Of a stretch of DNA of 64,000 bases, positions 15,974 to 24,392 are shown one piece after another; the first letter of the stretch is position 1, and every line of letters starts with the position of its first letter. The notes beneath the pieces were generated by a model, which searched no databases, was not told the DNA's origin, and saw only the letters and a list, made by a program, of their open reading frames with translations. Made by a program: the position numbers and the translations under genes. The DNA comes from Candidatus Gastranaerophilales bacterium (GTDB taxonomy: Bacteria; Cyanobacteriota; Vampirovibrionia; Gastranaerophilales; Gastranaerophilaceae): contig CALVEC010000002.1 in NCBI GenBank assembly GCA_944326475.1, positions 104,816 through 168,815 on the forward strand. The letters run 5' to 3'.

Positions 15974-16005
15974 TTGCAATTTATTCTTGTTCTGATAGAA
16001 TTTTT
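15974..16005 (+). repeat. 32-bp direct repeat, left copy, promoter-like
   Basis: Identical to 19188-19219. It contains TTGCAA, 16 bases, then TAGAAT, close to a sigma-70 promoter, so this copy probably drives the O-acetylation genes and the other copy tRNA-Leu. Confidence 0.75.
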
Positions 16006-16024
16006 TTAGAACTTAAGAAGGAGT

Positions 16025-17783
16025 TTGAGGTTGAGAAAAAGAACGATAATAGCACTGGTTTTGACGATTTTGTGCGTTTCTTTAACAAACAGATACTGGC
16101 TTATCTTTAAGCCATTTAACGTCAAATTTGATATTAAGGGAAATGGTGTTGCCTATGTTGAAGTTCTTTTGAATAAGAAAAATAATGCTGATTTTAAAAA
16201 AGTCAAAAGACGCGGATATGATATTGATTTGTCCAAATCATCAAAATTTTATGTAACTTTTTCTCATATAGCATCTCCAAAACGCCTGAAACTCGCTCTG
16301 GATAAGCCTTTTGACCCAGTGGGGGGGGGGGGCTAAAAGCCTTGCTATAACAGGGTTAGAGCTTAGAGACGGAAAGTATAAGATTAATGACCTTGAAAAT
16401 TTTTCAGCAGAGAATGCTGATATAAAAATTGAAAACAATTCACTCATTATAATTCCAAAAGCAAAAAATTTTTCTATAATTTATAACAAACCGCTAAAGG
16501 TTCGTTCTTCAGTAAAATTTGATTTTAAATTATTTGTAATAATTACGGTTCTTTCGTTTCTTTTGTTTTATAAACTCACGGACTATCTTGCAGATTTTAA
16601 GACTATTAAAAATCAGTCAAGAATGGATATAATTTTTCTTTTGGTATTCTTTATTCTGCTATTTGTTCCGATGAAGAAGTTAGACAATAAAAGATCTTCG
16701 CTTAAAGAGCTTCGTATGTTAGCTAAGTATCAACCACTAATTATTGATAATAAAATAAATTATAACTGGGGTAATAATTATAATAACTATTTTTCTGATC
16801 ATTTTTATTTACGTGATGAAATTATAAAACGTTTTGATATATTTAAATATTATCTGTCATATAAGAATTATGTTCTGCCGGGGCATGCCGTATTTAACAA
16901 AGAATCAAATATCGGATATTTGATAGAGCCTTATTCATTAGCTATATATGATGAATTGCCTGAAGAAACAGTGAAACTTATTATTTCAAATTTAACAAGA
17001 TTAAACAATTTTTGTAATTCTCACAATATAAAATTTTATATGATGGTTGTTCCTCCTAAAGAGGTTATTTATTCAGAATATAATATTTATAAGCCTGCCG
17101 GAAAAAATGAAAATTTTTATCAAATATATAATTATGCAAAGAAAAATACAGACTTAAATATTGTGTTTCCGTCAAAACAATTTAAATCTTTGACGAAAGA
17201 AAATTTTGTATTTTTTAAATCAGATCATCATTGGACACATTACGGAGCATTCACAGGATATACGTTATTAGCTAATGAAATAAAAAAGGATTTTCCTGAT
17301 TTTGAAGCTGAAACAGTTGATGATTTTAATTTAACCAAAAGTAAACTGGCTTTGGGGGGTGGTTTTAAAAGAGAATATATTACAGGACTAACATTGTATC
17401 AATTAAGTCTTGTTGACAAAAAAATAGCAGAAAAGGTTTTGGATGTTGAATATCCATATTACACACATAAAAGACATAAGAGTTTAAGAGTAGATATTGA
17501 TTATAAAAATCAAATAAAAGATTTTTATTTCCCTGCGAAAAATAATTTAACAGCAATAGAGATAGGTAACAGTATGTCAGAAAACTTTAATGATTTCCTT
17601 CCATACAGCTTTAAACATCTAAAATATATCAGGGCAAATAATTCAAAAAGAAAATTTACGGACGAGATGAAACTGTCCGAATATGAAAAAGAAATACTAA
17701 AAATGAAACCGGATATTTTAATATTCACGTTTTCCAGCGCTCATATTGTTCCAATGAAAAATATGTATGAAAGAGAGAATTAA
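16025..17783 (+). pseudogene. AlgJ/AlgX-like O-acetyltransferase, frameshifted at a G12 tract (phase OFF)
   Basis: One gene in two frames. The first part (TTG start at 16031 is best spaced from AAGGAG; TTG 16025 also possible) has an N-terminal membrane anchor and runs into the G12 tract at 16321-16332, then stops at 16334. The second part continues in another frame to 17783. With 11 G (or 8 or 14) the frames join into about 580 residues. The second part has two membrane segments (about 16520 and 16640 in DNA), then an SGNH-like domain with 'FKSDHHWTHYGAF' and 'IEIGNSMSENF', as in AlgJ, AlgX and DltD-like proteins that transfer acetyl groups to polysaccharide. It abuts the MBOAT gene (TAAATG). 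Phase variation is inferred. Confidence 0.85.
16321..16332 (+). repeat. G12 homopolymer, slippage site
   Basis: Twelve G inside the coding frame of the AlgJ-like gene. Counting from GTG at 16319, a tract of 11, 8 or 14 G restores the frame and 12 does not. Tracts this long in low-GC genomes are typical contingency loci, but they are also sequencing-error hotspots. Confidence 0.85.
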
Positions 17784-19184
17784 ATGCTTTTCAGTTCTAT
17801 GACGTTTGTATTTTTATTTTTACCGATATTGTGTGTACTATATCTTTGTACAAAAAAGGAGCTGCACAATCCGATACTGCTTGTTGCCAGTATAATTTTT
17901 TATGCGTGGGGCGAGCCAAAGTATCTTGCTATAATGCTTTTAACCATAATAGTAAATTATGCCGGTGCACTTGCGATTGAAAAATTTGAAAAGCACAAAA
18001 AACTAGCACTCATATTGACGATTTTAGCAGATTTGGGATTTCTTGCATATTTTAAATACTTTAATTTTGTACTGGATAACATAAATCATATTTTCTCAAT
18101 GGATATAAAATTCATTGAGGTTATGTTGCCTTTGGGGATATCTTTTTATACATTTCAGGCAATGTCGTATTTGATAGATGTGTTTAGAGGTGAATGTAAA
18201 GCTCAGAAAGATTTTTATAAACTTACATTATATATCTGCCTGTTTCCGCAGTTGATAGCCGGACCTATTGTAAAATATCACGATATAGCCGAACAAATCG
18301 ATGACAGAGAAGTGAATTTTGAAAAGGTTCAGTATGGCGTGAAACGATTTATAATCGGGTTGTCTAAAAAGATGCTTATTGCCAATACTCTCGGCGCAAT
18401 CGCCGATAAGATTTTTATCCAGTCACCCGATACGTTTTCGCCGTTAGTTGCGTGGCTAGGCGCTGTGTCTTATTCGTTCCAGTTATATTTTGACTTTTCC
18501 GGTTATTCTGATATGGCTATCGGACTCGGATTTATTTTCGGATTTAAGTTTATGGAGAACTTCAATTATCCGTATATATCTAAATCTATCACGGAATTTT
18601 GGCGCAGATGGCACATATCTCTTTCAACGTGGTTTAAGGAATATTTATACATTCCGCTTGGCGGCAATAGAAACGGTCTGAAACGGACATGTTTAAATCT
18701 GGGGATTGTGTTTCTGTTGACCGGTCTGTGGCACGGTGCAAGCTGGACTTTTGTAATCTGGGGTGCTTGGAACGGGTTATTTATTATCATGGAAAAAATT
18801 ACCGGCTGGGCAAAAGAAACTGCTTCAAAACCTGTGAATGTGATAAAACATCTATATACGATATTTATTTTTGTGCTTGGATGGGTCGTTTTCAGGTCTG
18901 ATGATATGGGTTATGCGTTTGAATATATTAAAAATATGTTCGGATTGGCAAAAGTCCATGATATTGCTTATTCATTGCCTTATTATGTTGATTCGTATGA
19001 GGTTATTATGCTTTGTGCAGCGTTGATTTGTTCAGTACCGATATTTAAAAATATATTGAATGTGAAACGTGAGAATAAAATTTTGTACGGGCTTGTAAAT
19101 ATATGGCTGCTTTTCCTGTTTATCCTTTCTTCAGTAACGATAGCAGCCTCTACTTATAATCCGTTTATATATTTTAGATTTTAA
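17784..19184 (+). CDS. algI: MBOAT O-acyltransferase, AlgI/DltB family
   Basis: A 466-residue polytopic membrane enzyme that passes acetyl groups across the inner membrane for polysaccharide O-acetylation. The opening 'MLFSSMTFVFLFLPILCVLYL' and the motifs 'LPLGISFYTFQAMSYLIDVFRGE', 'LFPQLIAGPIV', 'FSGYSDMAIGLGFIFGFKFMENFNYPY', 'FWRRWHISLSTWFKEYLYIPLGGNR' and 'LTGLWHGASWTFVIWG' (catalytic His) are those of AlgI. The start codon overlaps the upstream stop context (TAAATG), so it is coupled to the AlgJ-like gene and probably polar to its phase state. The exact polymer is unknown; the name reflects family only. Confidence 0.92.
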   Translation: MLFSSMTFVFLFLPILCVLYLCTKKELHNPILLVASIIFYAWGEPKYLAIMLLTIIVNYAGALAIEKFEKHKKLALILTILADLGFLAYFKYFNFVLDNINHIFSMDIKFIEVMLPLGISFYTFQAMSYLIDVFRGECKAQKDFYKLTLYICLFPQLIAGPIVKYHDIAEQIDDREVNFEKVQYGVKRFIIGLSKKMLIANTLGAIADKIFIQSPDTFSPLVAWLGAVSYSFQLYFDFSGYSDMAIGLGFIFGFKFMENFNYPYISKSITEFWRRWHISLSTWFKEYLYIPLGGNRNGLKRTCLNLGIVFLLTGLWHGASWTFVIWGAWNGLFIIMEKITGWAKETASKPVNVIKHLYTIFIFVLGWVVFRSDDMGYAFEYIKNMFGLAKVHDIAYSLPYYVDSYEVIMLCAALICSVPIFKNILNVKRENKILYGLVNIWLLFLFILSSVTIAASTYNPFIYFRF

Positions 19185-19187
19185 TAA

Positions 19188-19219
19188 TTGCAATTTATTC
19201 TTGTTCTGATAGAATTTTT
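19188..19219 (+). repeat. 32-bp direct repeat, right copy, promoter of the tRNA-Leu unit
   Basis: Exact copy of 15974-16005 with TTGCAA-N16-TAGAAT. It lies just after the algI stop and before the tRNA-derived array, so it probably starts a transcript that runs through the array into tRNA-Leu. Confidence 0.75.
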
Positions 19220-19235
19220 ATATAGTCAATTTTAT

Positions 19236-19643
19236 GCCGATGTGATGACTGACCGTAGCGAAGCGGAGAAAATTCAGATTAAGGTCTACCGATTTCATCA
19301 CAGAAGCAAAAAAGTGAAAATTGAATATATGTTTATGCCGATGTGATGACTGACCGGAGCGGCAGCGGAGACAACTCAGATTAAGGTCTACCGATTTCAT
19401 CACAGAGGCGAAAAAAGTGAAAATTGAATATATGTTTATGCCGATGTGATGACTGACCGTAGCGAAGCGGAGAAAATTCAGATTAAGGTCTACCGATTTC
19501 ATCACAGAAGCAAAAAAGTGAAAATTGAATATATGTTTATGCCGATGTGATGACTGACCGGAGCGGCAGCGGAGACAACTCAGATTAAGGTCTACCGATT
19601 TCATCACAGAGGCGAAAAAAGTGAAAATTGAATATATGTTTAT
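19236..19643 (+). repeat. Tandem array of tRNA-Leu-derived units, order A-B-A-B
   Basis: Four units start at 19236, 19337, 19440 and 19541 (lengths 101, 103, 101, 103), so the array is a perfect duplication of a 204-base A-B pair. Each unit begins with the first 13 bases of tRNA-Leu (GCCGATGTGATGA) and then departs. About 48 bases in, it carries GTCTACCGATTTCATCACA, the reverse complement of the tRNA D-arm with one mismatch; TGTGATGA and TCATCACA can close a hairpin. A and B differ in the loop (TAGCGAAGCGG versus GAGCGGCAGCGG). The last unit leads directly into the true tRNA. No spacer diversity is present. Confidence 0.9.
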
Positions 19644-19729
19644 GCCGATGTGATGAAATTGGTAGACGTGCTAGACTCAAAATCTTGTGTGGTTTGCGCC
19701 ACGTGCCGGTTCGACTCCGGCCATCGGCA
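19644..19729 (+). tRNA. tRNA-Leu(CAA)
   Basis: The acceptor stem GCCGATG pairs with CATCGGC with discriminator A. The D-arm has TGAAATTGGTAGAC, the anticodon stem is CTAGA/TCTTG with loop CTCAAAA (anticodon CAA), a long variable arm follows, and the T-arm is CCGGTTCGACTCCGG. The length of 86 fits class II. The anticodon stem has one T-T mismatch. CCA is not encoded. Confidence 0.93.
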
Positions 19730-19735
19730 ATTTTT

Positions 19736-19760
19736 AAAGACTCCTTCGGGAGTCTTTTTT
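19736..19760 (+). terminator. Intrinsic terminator after tRNA-Leu
   Basis: AAAGACTCC TTCG GGAGTCTTT followed by T. A perfect stem with a UUCG tetraloop. The A-run upstream makes it usable in both directions, so it may also end the leftward hlyD transcript. Confidence 0.9.
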
Positions 19761-19763
19761 GCA

Positions 19764-19779
19764 GCCGGAGTCGAACCGG
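19764..19779 (-). repeat. Inverted copy of the tRNA-Leu T-arm
   Basis: GCCGGAGTCGAACCGG is the exact reverse complement of the tRNA-Leu T-arm at 19706-19721. It stands 34 bases beyond the gene's 3' end, past the terminator. Similar but shorter inverted T-arm pieces lie beyond tRNA-Ser and tmRNA. Confidence 0.8.
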
Positions 19780-19847
19780 TTTTGTGTATTGTTTCAAGTA
19801 CTTTTGAAATTGCGAATACTTTGAGCAGAATCCCTTAAAAGCCCAAA

Positions 19848-21202
19848 TTACCTAACACTTATTCCCTCATCAAGATATTTAATAAGCGGATAGATAAAGT
19901 ATTCTATTATACGTCTTTTATTTATCTCAATTTCAGCATTAAGAGTCATACCAGTGGAGAGCTGTTTTTCTTTTCCTTCAACCATTAACGTATGTTCTTT
20001 CGGGGTTATATAAACCTCATAAACTTCTCCGAGTTTTTCATCTTTTATACTGTTTTGAGAAATTGATTTAACAGTTCCGTGCAAAATACCGTACTTTTGA
20101 AACTCAAATGTATCTATTTTTATAGAAACAGGCATTCCTACTTTAATAAAGCCGATATCTCTATTTAGTACCTGTGCCTTAATGAGTAGAGGCTGTTCGA
20201 CCGGAGTCAGCGCAATTAGTTCCTGGGCAGGGGTTACAACACCGCCTATTGTATGAATAAGCAGTTTGTCTATATAGCCGTCGCATGGAGCTGTGATTCT
20301 TTGATTCTTTGATTTTCATTGCTAAATGCAATCTGTTCTTTATTCGCTTCAAGTTCATTAATTTGTTTTTGAGTGCTAGCTAAAGTATTCAGGTTCTGAG
20401 CTTTAAAATCTGCTCTTATCTGAGCTATTTCACTTTGAACCTGATTTTGCTGTGCTTTCAGCCTTCTGATTTCTGCATCTGTTCTGTTTACGGATTCTTT
20501 CAAACTTGTAACTTTATTCTGCGCATCCTGATAATCATTATATGCAATAACATCAATTACATTTTTGAGTCGTCTTTCTCTATCTATGGCAGAGTTTAGT
20601 TGGGACTGGTAATCTCTTTTTTGTGCAATGGCAGAAGATATTTGGTTTGATAATTGCGCAATTTCCTGCTGTTTTGCCATAACCTGACTGTTCATTGCTG
20701 CAAGATTTTCCTGATAAAGTCTTTGCTGTGTTTCAAGTTCTTCTGACAGTTCTTTGTTATCTGTTTTAGGAGAAAACGCACTGTTATTTCCGCTTGATTT
20801 CAAACGTTGTGCCTCTATTTTACTCTGTTCTAAATTTTTACTTGCACTTTTTAGCTGTGCATCAGTTGTCGATGTATCAACAGAAATTAGTAATTGACCT
20901 TTTTTTACAAAATCGCCTTCTTTAACAAGTATTTGTTTTACAACACCAGTTTCAAGCGGCTGGATAATTTTTGCTTCGCCGTCAGGAATTACAATACCTC
21001 TTGCGTTTACAACAATATCGATTTTTCCTATAACCAGCCACAATGCGGTAATAATGATAAGTGCCGTCACCGTCCAAAACGTAAATCTGCCTAAGGGACT
21101 GACAGGAGAATCTTCTATTTCACTCAATAGTGGTTTAAATTCGTATGAATCGTTTATATTTTTTACACAATCAAGTATTTTGTCTTTAATTTTAGTTAGC
21201 AT
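19848..21202 (-). pseudogene. hlyD: HlyD-type membrane fusion protein, split by an 8-bp duplication
   Basis: Periplasmic adaptor of a type I secretion system. The N-terminal 310 residues have a membrane segment ('WTVTALIIITALWLVIGKIDIVV'), the lipoyl/beta-barrel start ('GVVKQILVKEGDFVKKGQLLISVD') and a long Gln-rich coiled coil; this frame stops at 20270. The missing continuation ('RITAPCDGYIDKLLIHTIGGVV', then 'GMPVSIKIDTF') is present in another frame and runs to 19848. Removing one of two tandem ATTCTTTG copies (20296-20311) restores a single full-length frame. The start overlaps the hlyB stop. This could be recent inactivation or a reversible switch. Confidence 0.88.
20296..20311. repeat. 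8-bp tandem duplication breaking hlyD
   Basis: Two adjacent copies of ATTCTTTG. With one copy the HlyD frame reads through the conserved 'ITAPCDGYIDKLL' region; with two it ends at a stop a few codons later. Confidence 0.85.
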
Positions 21203-22411
21203 TTACAACCTCCTGCTGGCTGTATAAAAATCTGTAATATCCTTTTTCGTGCTGCATTAGTTCATCATGTCTGCCTGCTTCGATAATCCTGCCTTTATCC
21301 ATAACAAGTATTACATCACAGTGTCTAACAGCAGAAAGTCTGTGGGCAATAATAAATGTTGTTCTGCCTTTTGTAATTTTACTCATATTGTTAAGTATTA
21401 TTCTCTCTGATTCATAATCAAGAGCTGATGTTGCCTCATCCATAATAAATATGCGCGGATTTGTAATCAATGCACGTGCAATTGAAATTCTTTGTCTTTG
21501 TCCGCCTGAAAGTGTCGAGCCTCTTTCTCCAACCTGTGTATCATAACCTTCCGGAAACTCTGAAATAAACTCGTGAGCGCCTGCCATTTTAGCAACATTC
21601 ATTATTAATTCAATAGGGGCATCAGGTTTTGGCAGTGATATGTTTTCTCTAATTGTTCCGGCAAAAAGATAATTCTCCTGCAATACAACACCTATGTTAT
21701 ACCTGAGCCAGCTTGGATTCATCTGTCTTACATCGACTCCGTCAATATATGCAGTCCCTTCATTACAAAGATATAGACGCTGAATGAGTTTAGTAATCGT
21801 ACTTTTTCCGCTTCCGCTTCGACCTACTATTCCTACGCTCATTCCGGGTTTTACAAAGTAACTGAAATTATTAATTACATATGGAGCATTGGGAGAGTAT
21901 TTAAAACAAATATTATCAAACTTCACAGAACCTTGGATTTGTGGCAGCGTTATTGCCTGTGAGGATTGGACTTCAACCGGATTATTTAAAATATCGCTTA
22001 ATCTGTCAACACCGAGCAGGCACTGCTGAAATTCATTCCAAAGATTTACAAGTCTCAGGACAGTGGCAGAAAACTGGTTAGAGAACATCTGAAATGCAAT
22101 CAATTGACCGATTGTTAATTTATTATCTATAACAAGTTTTACACCGAAATAAAGAATGCTGATTGTCATTGCTTTTTGAAGCATACCGGACAGAGCTCCT
22201 GCAATGTTGCCCATATTAGAAAGTTTAAAAGAGGAATTTATGTATCTTGCAAGATAATCCTCCCATTTTCTTTGCATTCCGCCTTCTATTGCCAGTGATT
22301 TAACTGTCTGAATACCGGTCACCGATTCGACAAGGTATGAATTTGACTGAGCACCCTCTGAAATTTCTTTTCAAGGCGTGAACGCAGTTCTGGGGTAATT
22401 ATCAGATATGG
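21192..22411 (-). pseudogene. hlyB: Type I secretion ABC transporter (HlyB-like), 5'-truncated and frameshifted
   Basis: The intact 376-residue part covers the end of the membrane domain ('YLVESVTGIQTVKSLAIE') and the whole ATPase domain: Walker A 'GRSGSGKST', Q-loop 'VVLQENYLFAGT', signature 'LSGGQRQRISIARAL', Walker B 'RIFIMDEATSALD' and His-switch 'IIAHRL'. Upstream, the expected 'PELRSRLEKKFQRGAQS' is readable, but one G is missing in the G run near 22354, shifting the frame. Homology ends near 22411, where a rightward autotransporter remnant begins. The N-terminal half (peptidase-like and most membrane helices) is absent from the window. Confidence 0.88.
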
Positions 22412-22719
22412 GCGTAAGAATTTCATCAGACCCGTTGAATGCAATTCAGGTTGCTCCTGGATTGAAAATTATTGGCAATTTGAAAAACGGATGGCAGCCT
22501 TATGCAGGTATAGCTATTGTTATGAACTTCCTGGATGAATCAAAATTCAAAGCAGATGTGGTAAGTTTGCCGCAAATGTCAATAAGACCCTTTGTTTCTT
22601 ACAATGTAGGTGTACAGAAACGCTGGGGTGAAAGATTTACCGGTTATATTCAGGCATTATTCAGATCCGGCGGCAGAAACGGTGTAGGTTTCAGTGCCGG
22701 TTTAAGATGGCGCATTTAA
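22411..22719 (+). pseudogene. Autotransporter beta-barrel C-terminal remnant
   Basis: About 103 residues ('GVRISSDPLNAIQVAPGLKIIGNLKNGWQPYAG...GLRWRI') are clearly paralogous to the last 100 residues of the autotransporter at 49800 ('GVRIESDPLHAIQLAPGIKLIG...GLRWKI'). The rest of the gene is missing; the copy starts abruptly at the junction with the hlyB fragment. DNA identity to the intact paralogue looks only moderate, so this is a separate, older family member. Confidence 0.88.
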
Positions 22720-22745
22720 TATTCATCTTTTATATAACGTCCAAT

Positions 22746-22784
22746 GGGGTTCTGCTAGCACGACAGAAAATGAACCCCTTTTCT
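22746..22784 (+). terminator. Terminator after the autotransporter remnant
   Basis: GGGGTTC pairs with GAACCCC around an internal GC-containing loop, followed by TTTTCTTT. It probably served the autotransporter gene before truncation. It directly abuts the leftward gene at 22785. Confidence 0.65.
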
Positions 22785-23225
22785 TTATGTATTTATATTT
22801 TTGAATAATTTTTTCACTATACCTCCTAAACCTTTGGCATGAGGTATAAGAGCTTCTTCATGGTACTGTTTGTAGCTGTCTACAATGTTTTGCGGAAGTT
22901 CTTTACCGTCTTTAAAAGTAAAAGCGATAAATTCAAGATATTCCAGTTGTTCTTGCAAATACAGATTATCTTTTGATGAAATATCTTCGTCCGCTTCAAA
23001 ATGACATAAAGCATGCCACGCTGTCTGTATAGAAGCATCTTCTGAATCTTTAGGGAACAACAACAGCGCTTCACGCACGTTAATACGCTCGGTCAGTACG
23101 TTTATGATAATATGACCGACATACTGCCGGTCTTTTGTGTAATCAACAACTTTGACATTTTTTGGTTGCAGACTACGTTTATGCAAATTGTTCAGAAAGT
23201 TGTTGATTATATCTATAATATCCAT
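22785..23225 (-). CDS. Hypothetical cytoplasmic protein
   Basis: A 146-residue protein with no recognised family, membrane segment or signal peptide. It is acidic to neutral and helical, with 'AWHALCHFEADEDI' and 'LEYLEFIAFTFKDGKELP' in the second half. It follows the BlaI-type regulator by 17 bases in the same direction, so the two probably share a transcript. Confidence 0.6.
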   Translation of the reverse strand: MDIIDIINNFLNNLHKRSLQPKNVKVVDYTKDRQYVGHIIINVLTERINVREALLLFPKDSEDASIQTAWHALCHFEADEDISSKDNLYLQEQLEYLEFIAFTFKDGKELPQNIVDSYKQYHEEALIPHAKGLGGIVKKLFKNINT

Positions 23226-23242
23226 TTTAAGCCCGTTTTAAG

Positions 23243-23590
23243 CTATACCAGAGCCTTGTTGCACTCTTTTTCAATGGCTCTCATTAATGATACCATATCA
23301 TTATCAAAATATTGCTTAGCCAGCTTTTTAATAGCTTTATTTGCCATTTCACTTCTTGAATTTACGGTTTTGTAGAAGAACTTTTTGCCCTGTTTGTATC
23401 TGACGAGCATATTCTTTTCCACAAGTCTGTCCATAACTGTTTTTACTGTAGTGTAAGCTCTTGAACTTTTTGATGCAGCGTTAAGATGTGCTTGAACATC
23501 ATTGACTGAAACATCTTCTTCGCTTTTGTCTTCAAGTTTCCAGATGGTTCTTAATATTTCGTTTTCTAAACAGCCATGGCTATAGTTCAT
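23243..23590 (-). CDS. BlaI/MecI-family transcriptional repressor
   Basis: A 115-residue winged-helix protein. ATG 23590 is preferred because AAAGGAG lies 7 bases upstream; the frame is open further to 23620. The recognition helix 'RAYTTVKTVMDRLVEKNMLVRYKQGKKFFYKTVNSR' is the BlaI/CopY signature, followed by a dimerisation helix. No BlaR-type sensor protease or beta-lactamase adjoins it, so its inducer and target are unknown; the adjacent hypothetical genes are candidates. Confidence 0.85.
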   Translation of the reverse strand: MNYSHGCLENEILRTIWKLEDKSEEDVSVNDVQAHLNAASKSSRAYTTVKTVMDRLVEKNMLVRYKQGKKFFYKTVNSRSEMANKAIKKLAKQYFDNDMVSLMRAIEKECNKALV

Positions 23591-23711
23591 TATATGCTCC
23601 TTTGTTATGTTAGTATCCAATCATTGATATAGTAATACAAACCTATAGTTTTTTAAACCATATCAAATTATTAAAATTGTATTTTTTATTTTCAGATTTA
23701 AAGATTTATTT

Positions 23712-23963
23712 TCAATTTGTTCTGAGTTTGCTAAACTCGAAACTCGGTCCGAAAGACCCGGAATTAGTAGAGCTGCCGAGTTTTATTACTCGTCCTTTCA
23801 TTTGAGTTTCTTGTGTTTCAGGTTCTGCTTTAAACGCGTTTTTTACGTACAAAGCACTTTTTGTATTTAAAACATTTGTCTGTGTTTTGGTGCATGCTGT
23901 TACAGACAATACCATTATACAGACTATAAATATAGAAATTAATATTTTATATTTGTTTTTCAT
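23712..23963 (-). CDS. Small lipoprotein
   Basis: An 83-residue protein with an N-terminal hydrophobic signal ending in the lipobox 'VTAC' (Cys about residue 24), so it is probably lipidated and anchored. The mature part is short, Lys/Thr/Ser-rich and of no recognised family. It could be an entericidin- or pilotin-like small lipoprotein, but nothing specific supports that. Confidence 0.65.
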   Translation of the reverse strand: MKNKYKILISIFIVCIMVLSVTACTKTQTNVLNTKSALYVKNAFKAEPETQETQMKGRVIKLGSSTNSGSFGPSFEFSKLRTN

Positions 23964-24165
23964 AGTTGGTTACCGGCATATTATCTACTACCAGTATAGC
24001 ATAAATTCTTTATTTTTCACTAAAATTGCTATCTTTGTAGCAAAAGTGAAAGTCTTAAACTTAAGAGTTGCGAGCTTATTGAACACATGTTAACTTTTGT
24101 AACTAATTTATGTTTATTATATATCAAAAAGAGCAATTTTTTATATCAAAAATTGTTTATATAAG
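23964..24165. other. Intergenic region upstream of candidate sRNA A
   Basis: About 200 A/T-rich bases. An imperfect hairpin (TTTCACT / AGTGAAA with inner TTGCTA / TAGCAA) spans about 24014-24052. A weak -10 (TATAAG, 24160) precedes the candidate RNA. No ORF was seen. Confidence 0.45.
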
Positions 24166-24344
24166 TACGAGAGATAAAAGAGATTTAAAACCACGAAAAC
24201 CAATACATATTAGAGATACGAGAATAGAGATTTTTAAACAACACACTTACTTACTTATTTACTTCACTTACTTTCACGCACTTCACACGGGAGGAATGAA
24301 AAAACATTCATTCCAAAGGCTTAAGCAATTAAGCCTTTTTTTTT
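24166..24344 (+). ncRNA. Candidate small RNA A or leader with terminator
   Basis: Starting near GAGAGATAAAA (24169), about 175 bases run A-rich, then as pyrimidine-rich ACTT repeats (24244-24275), then a hairpin (GGAATGA / TTCATTCC) and a strong terminator AGGCTTAA GCAA TTAAGCCT plus T8. The layout matches the RNA at 49484. It precedes the kinase gene by about 50 bases, so it could instead be an attenuating leader. A short ORF at 24296 has its GGGAGG too close to the ATG to be convincing. Confidence 0.5.
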
Positions 24345-24392
24345 GTTTACAATTGGTTGCAACAGTAAAATCGTTTGTGCTAAATTCTAAGA

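Noticed and set aside
15904..16110. 68-aa ORF across the palindrome and 32-bp repeat
   Set aside because: It spans the hairpin and promoter-like repeat and overlaps the better-supported AlgJ-like gene.
19218..19607. 129-aa repeat protein on the minus strand
   Set aside because: It is an ORF read through the tRNA-derived tandem array; its repeats are those of the DNA units and no ribosome-binding site is seen.
19236..19643. CRISPR array
   Set aside because: Repeats are contiguous with no unique spacers, only four units of about 100 bp, and no cas genes are present.
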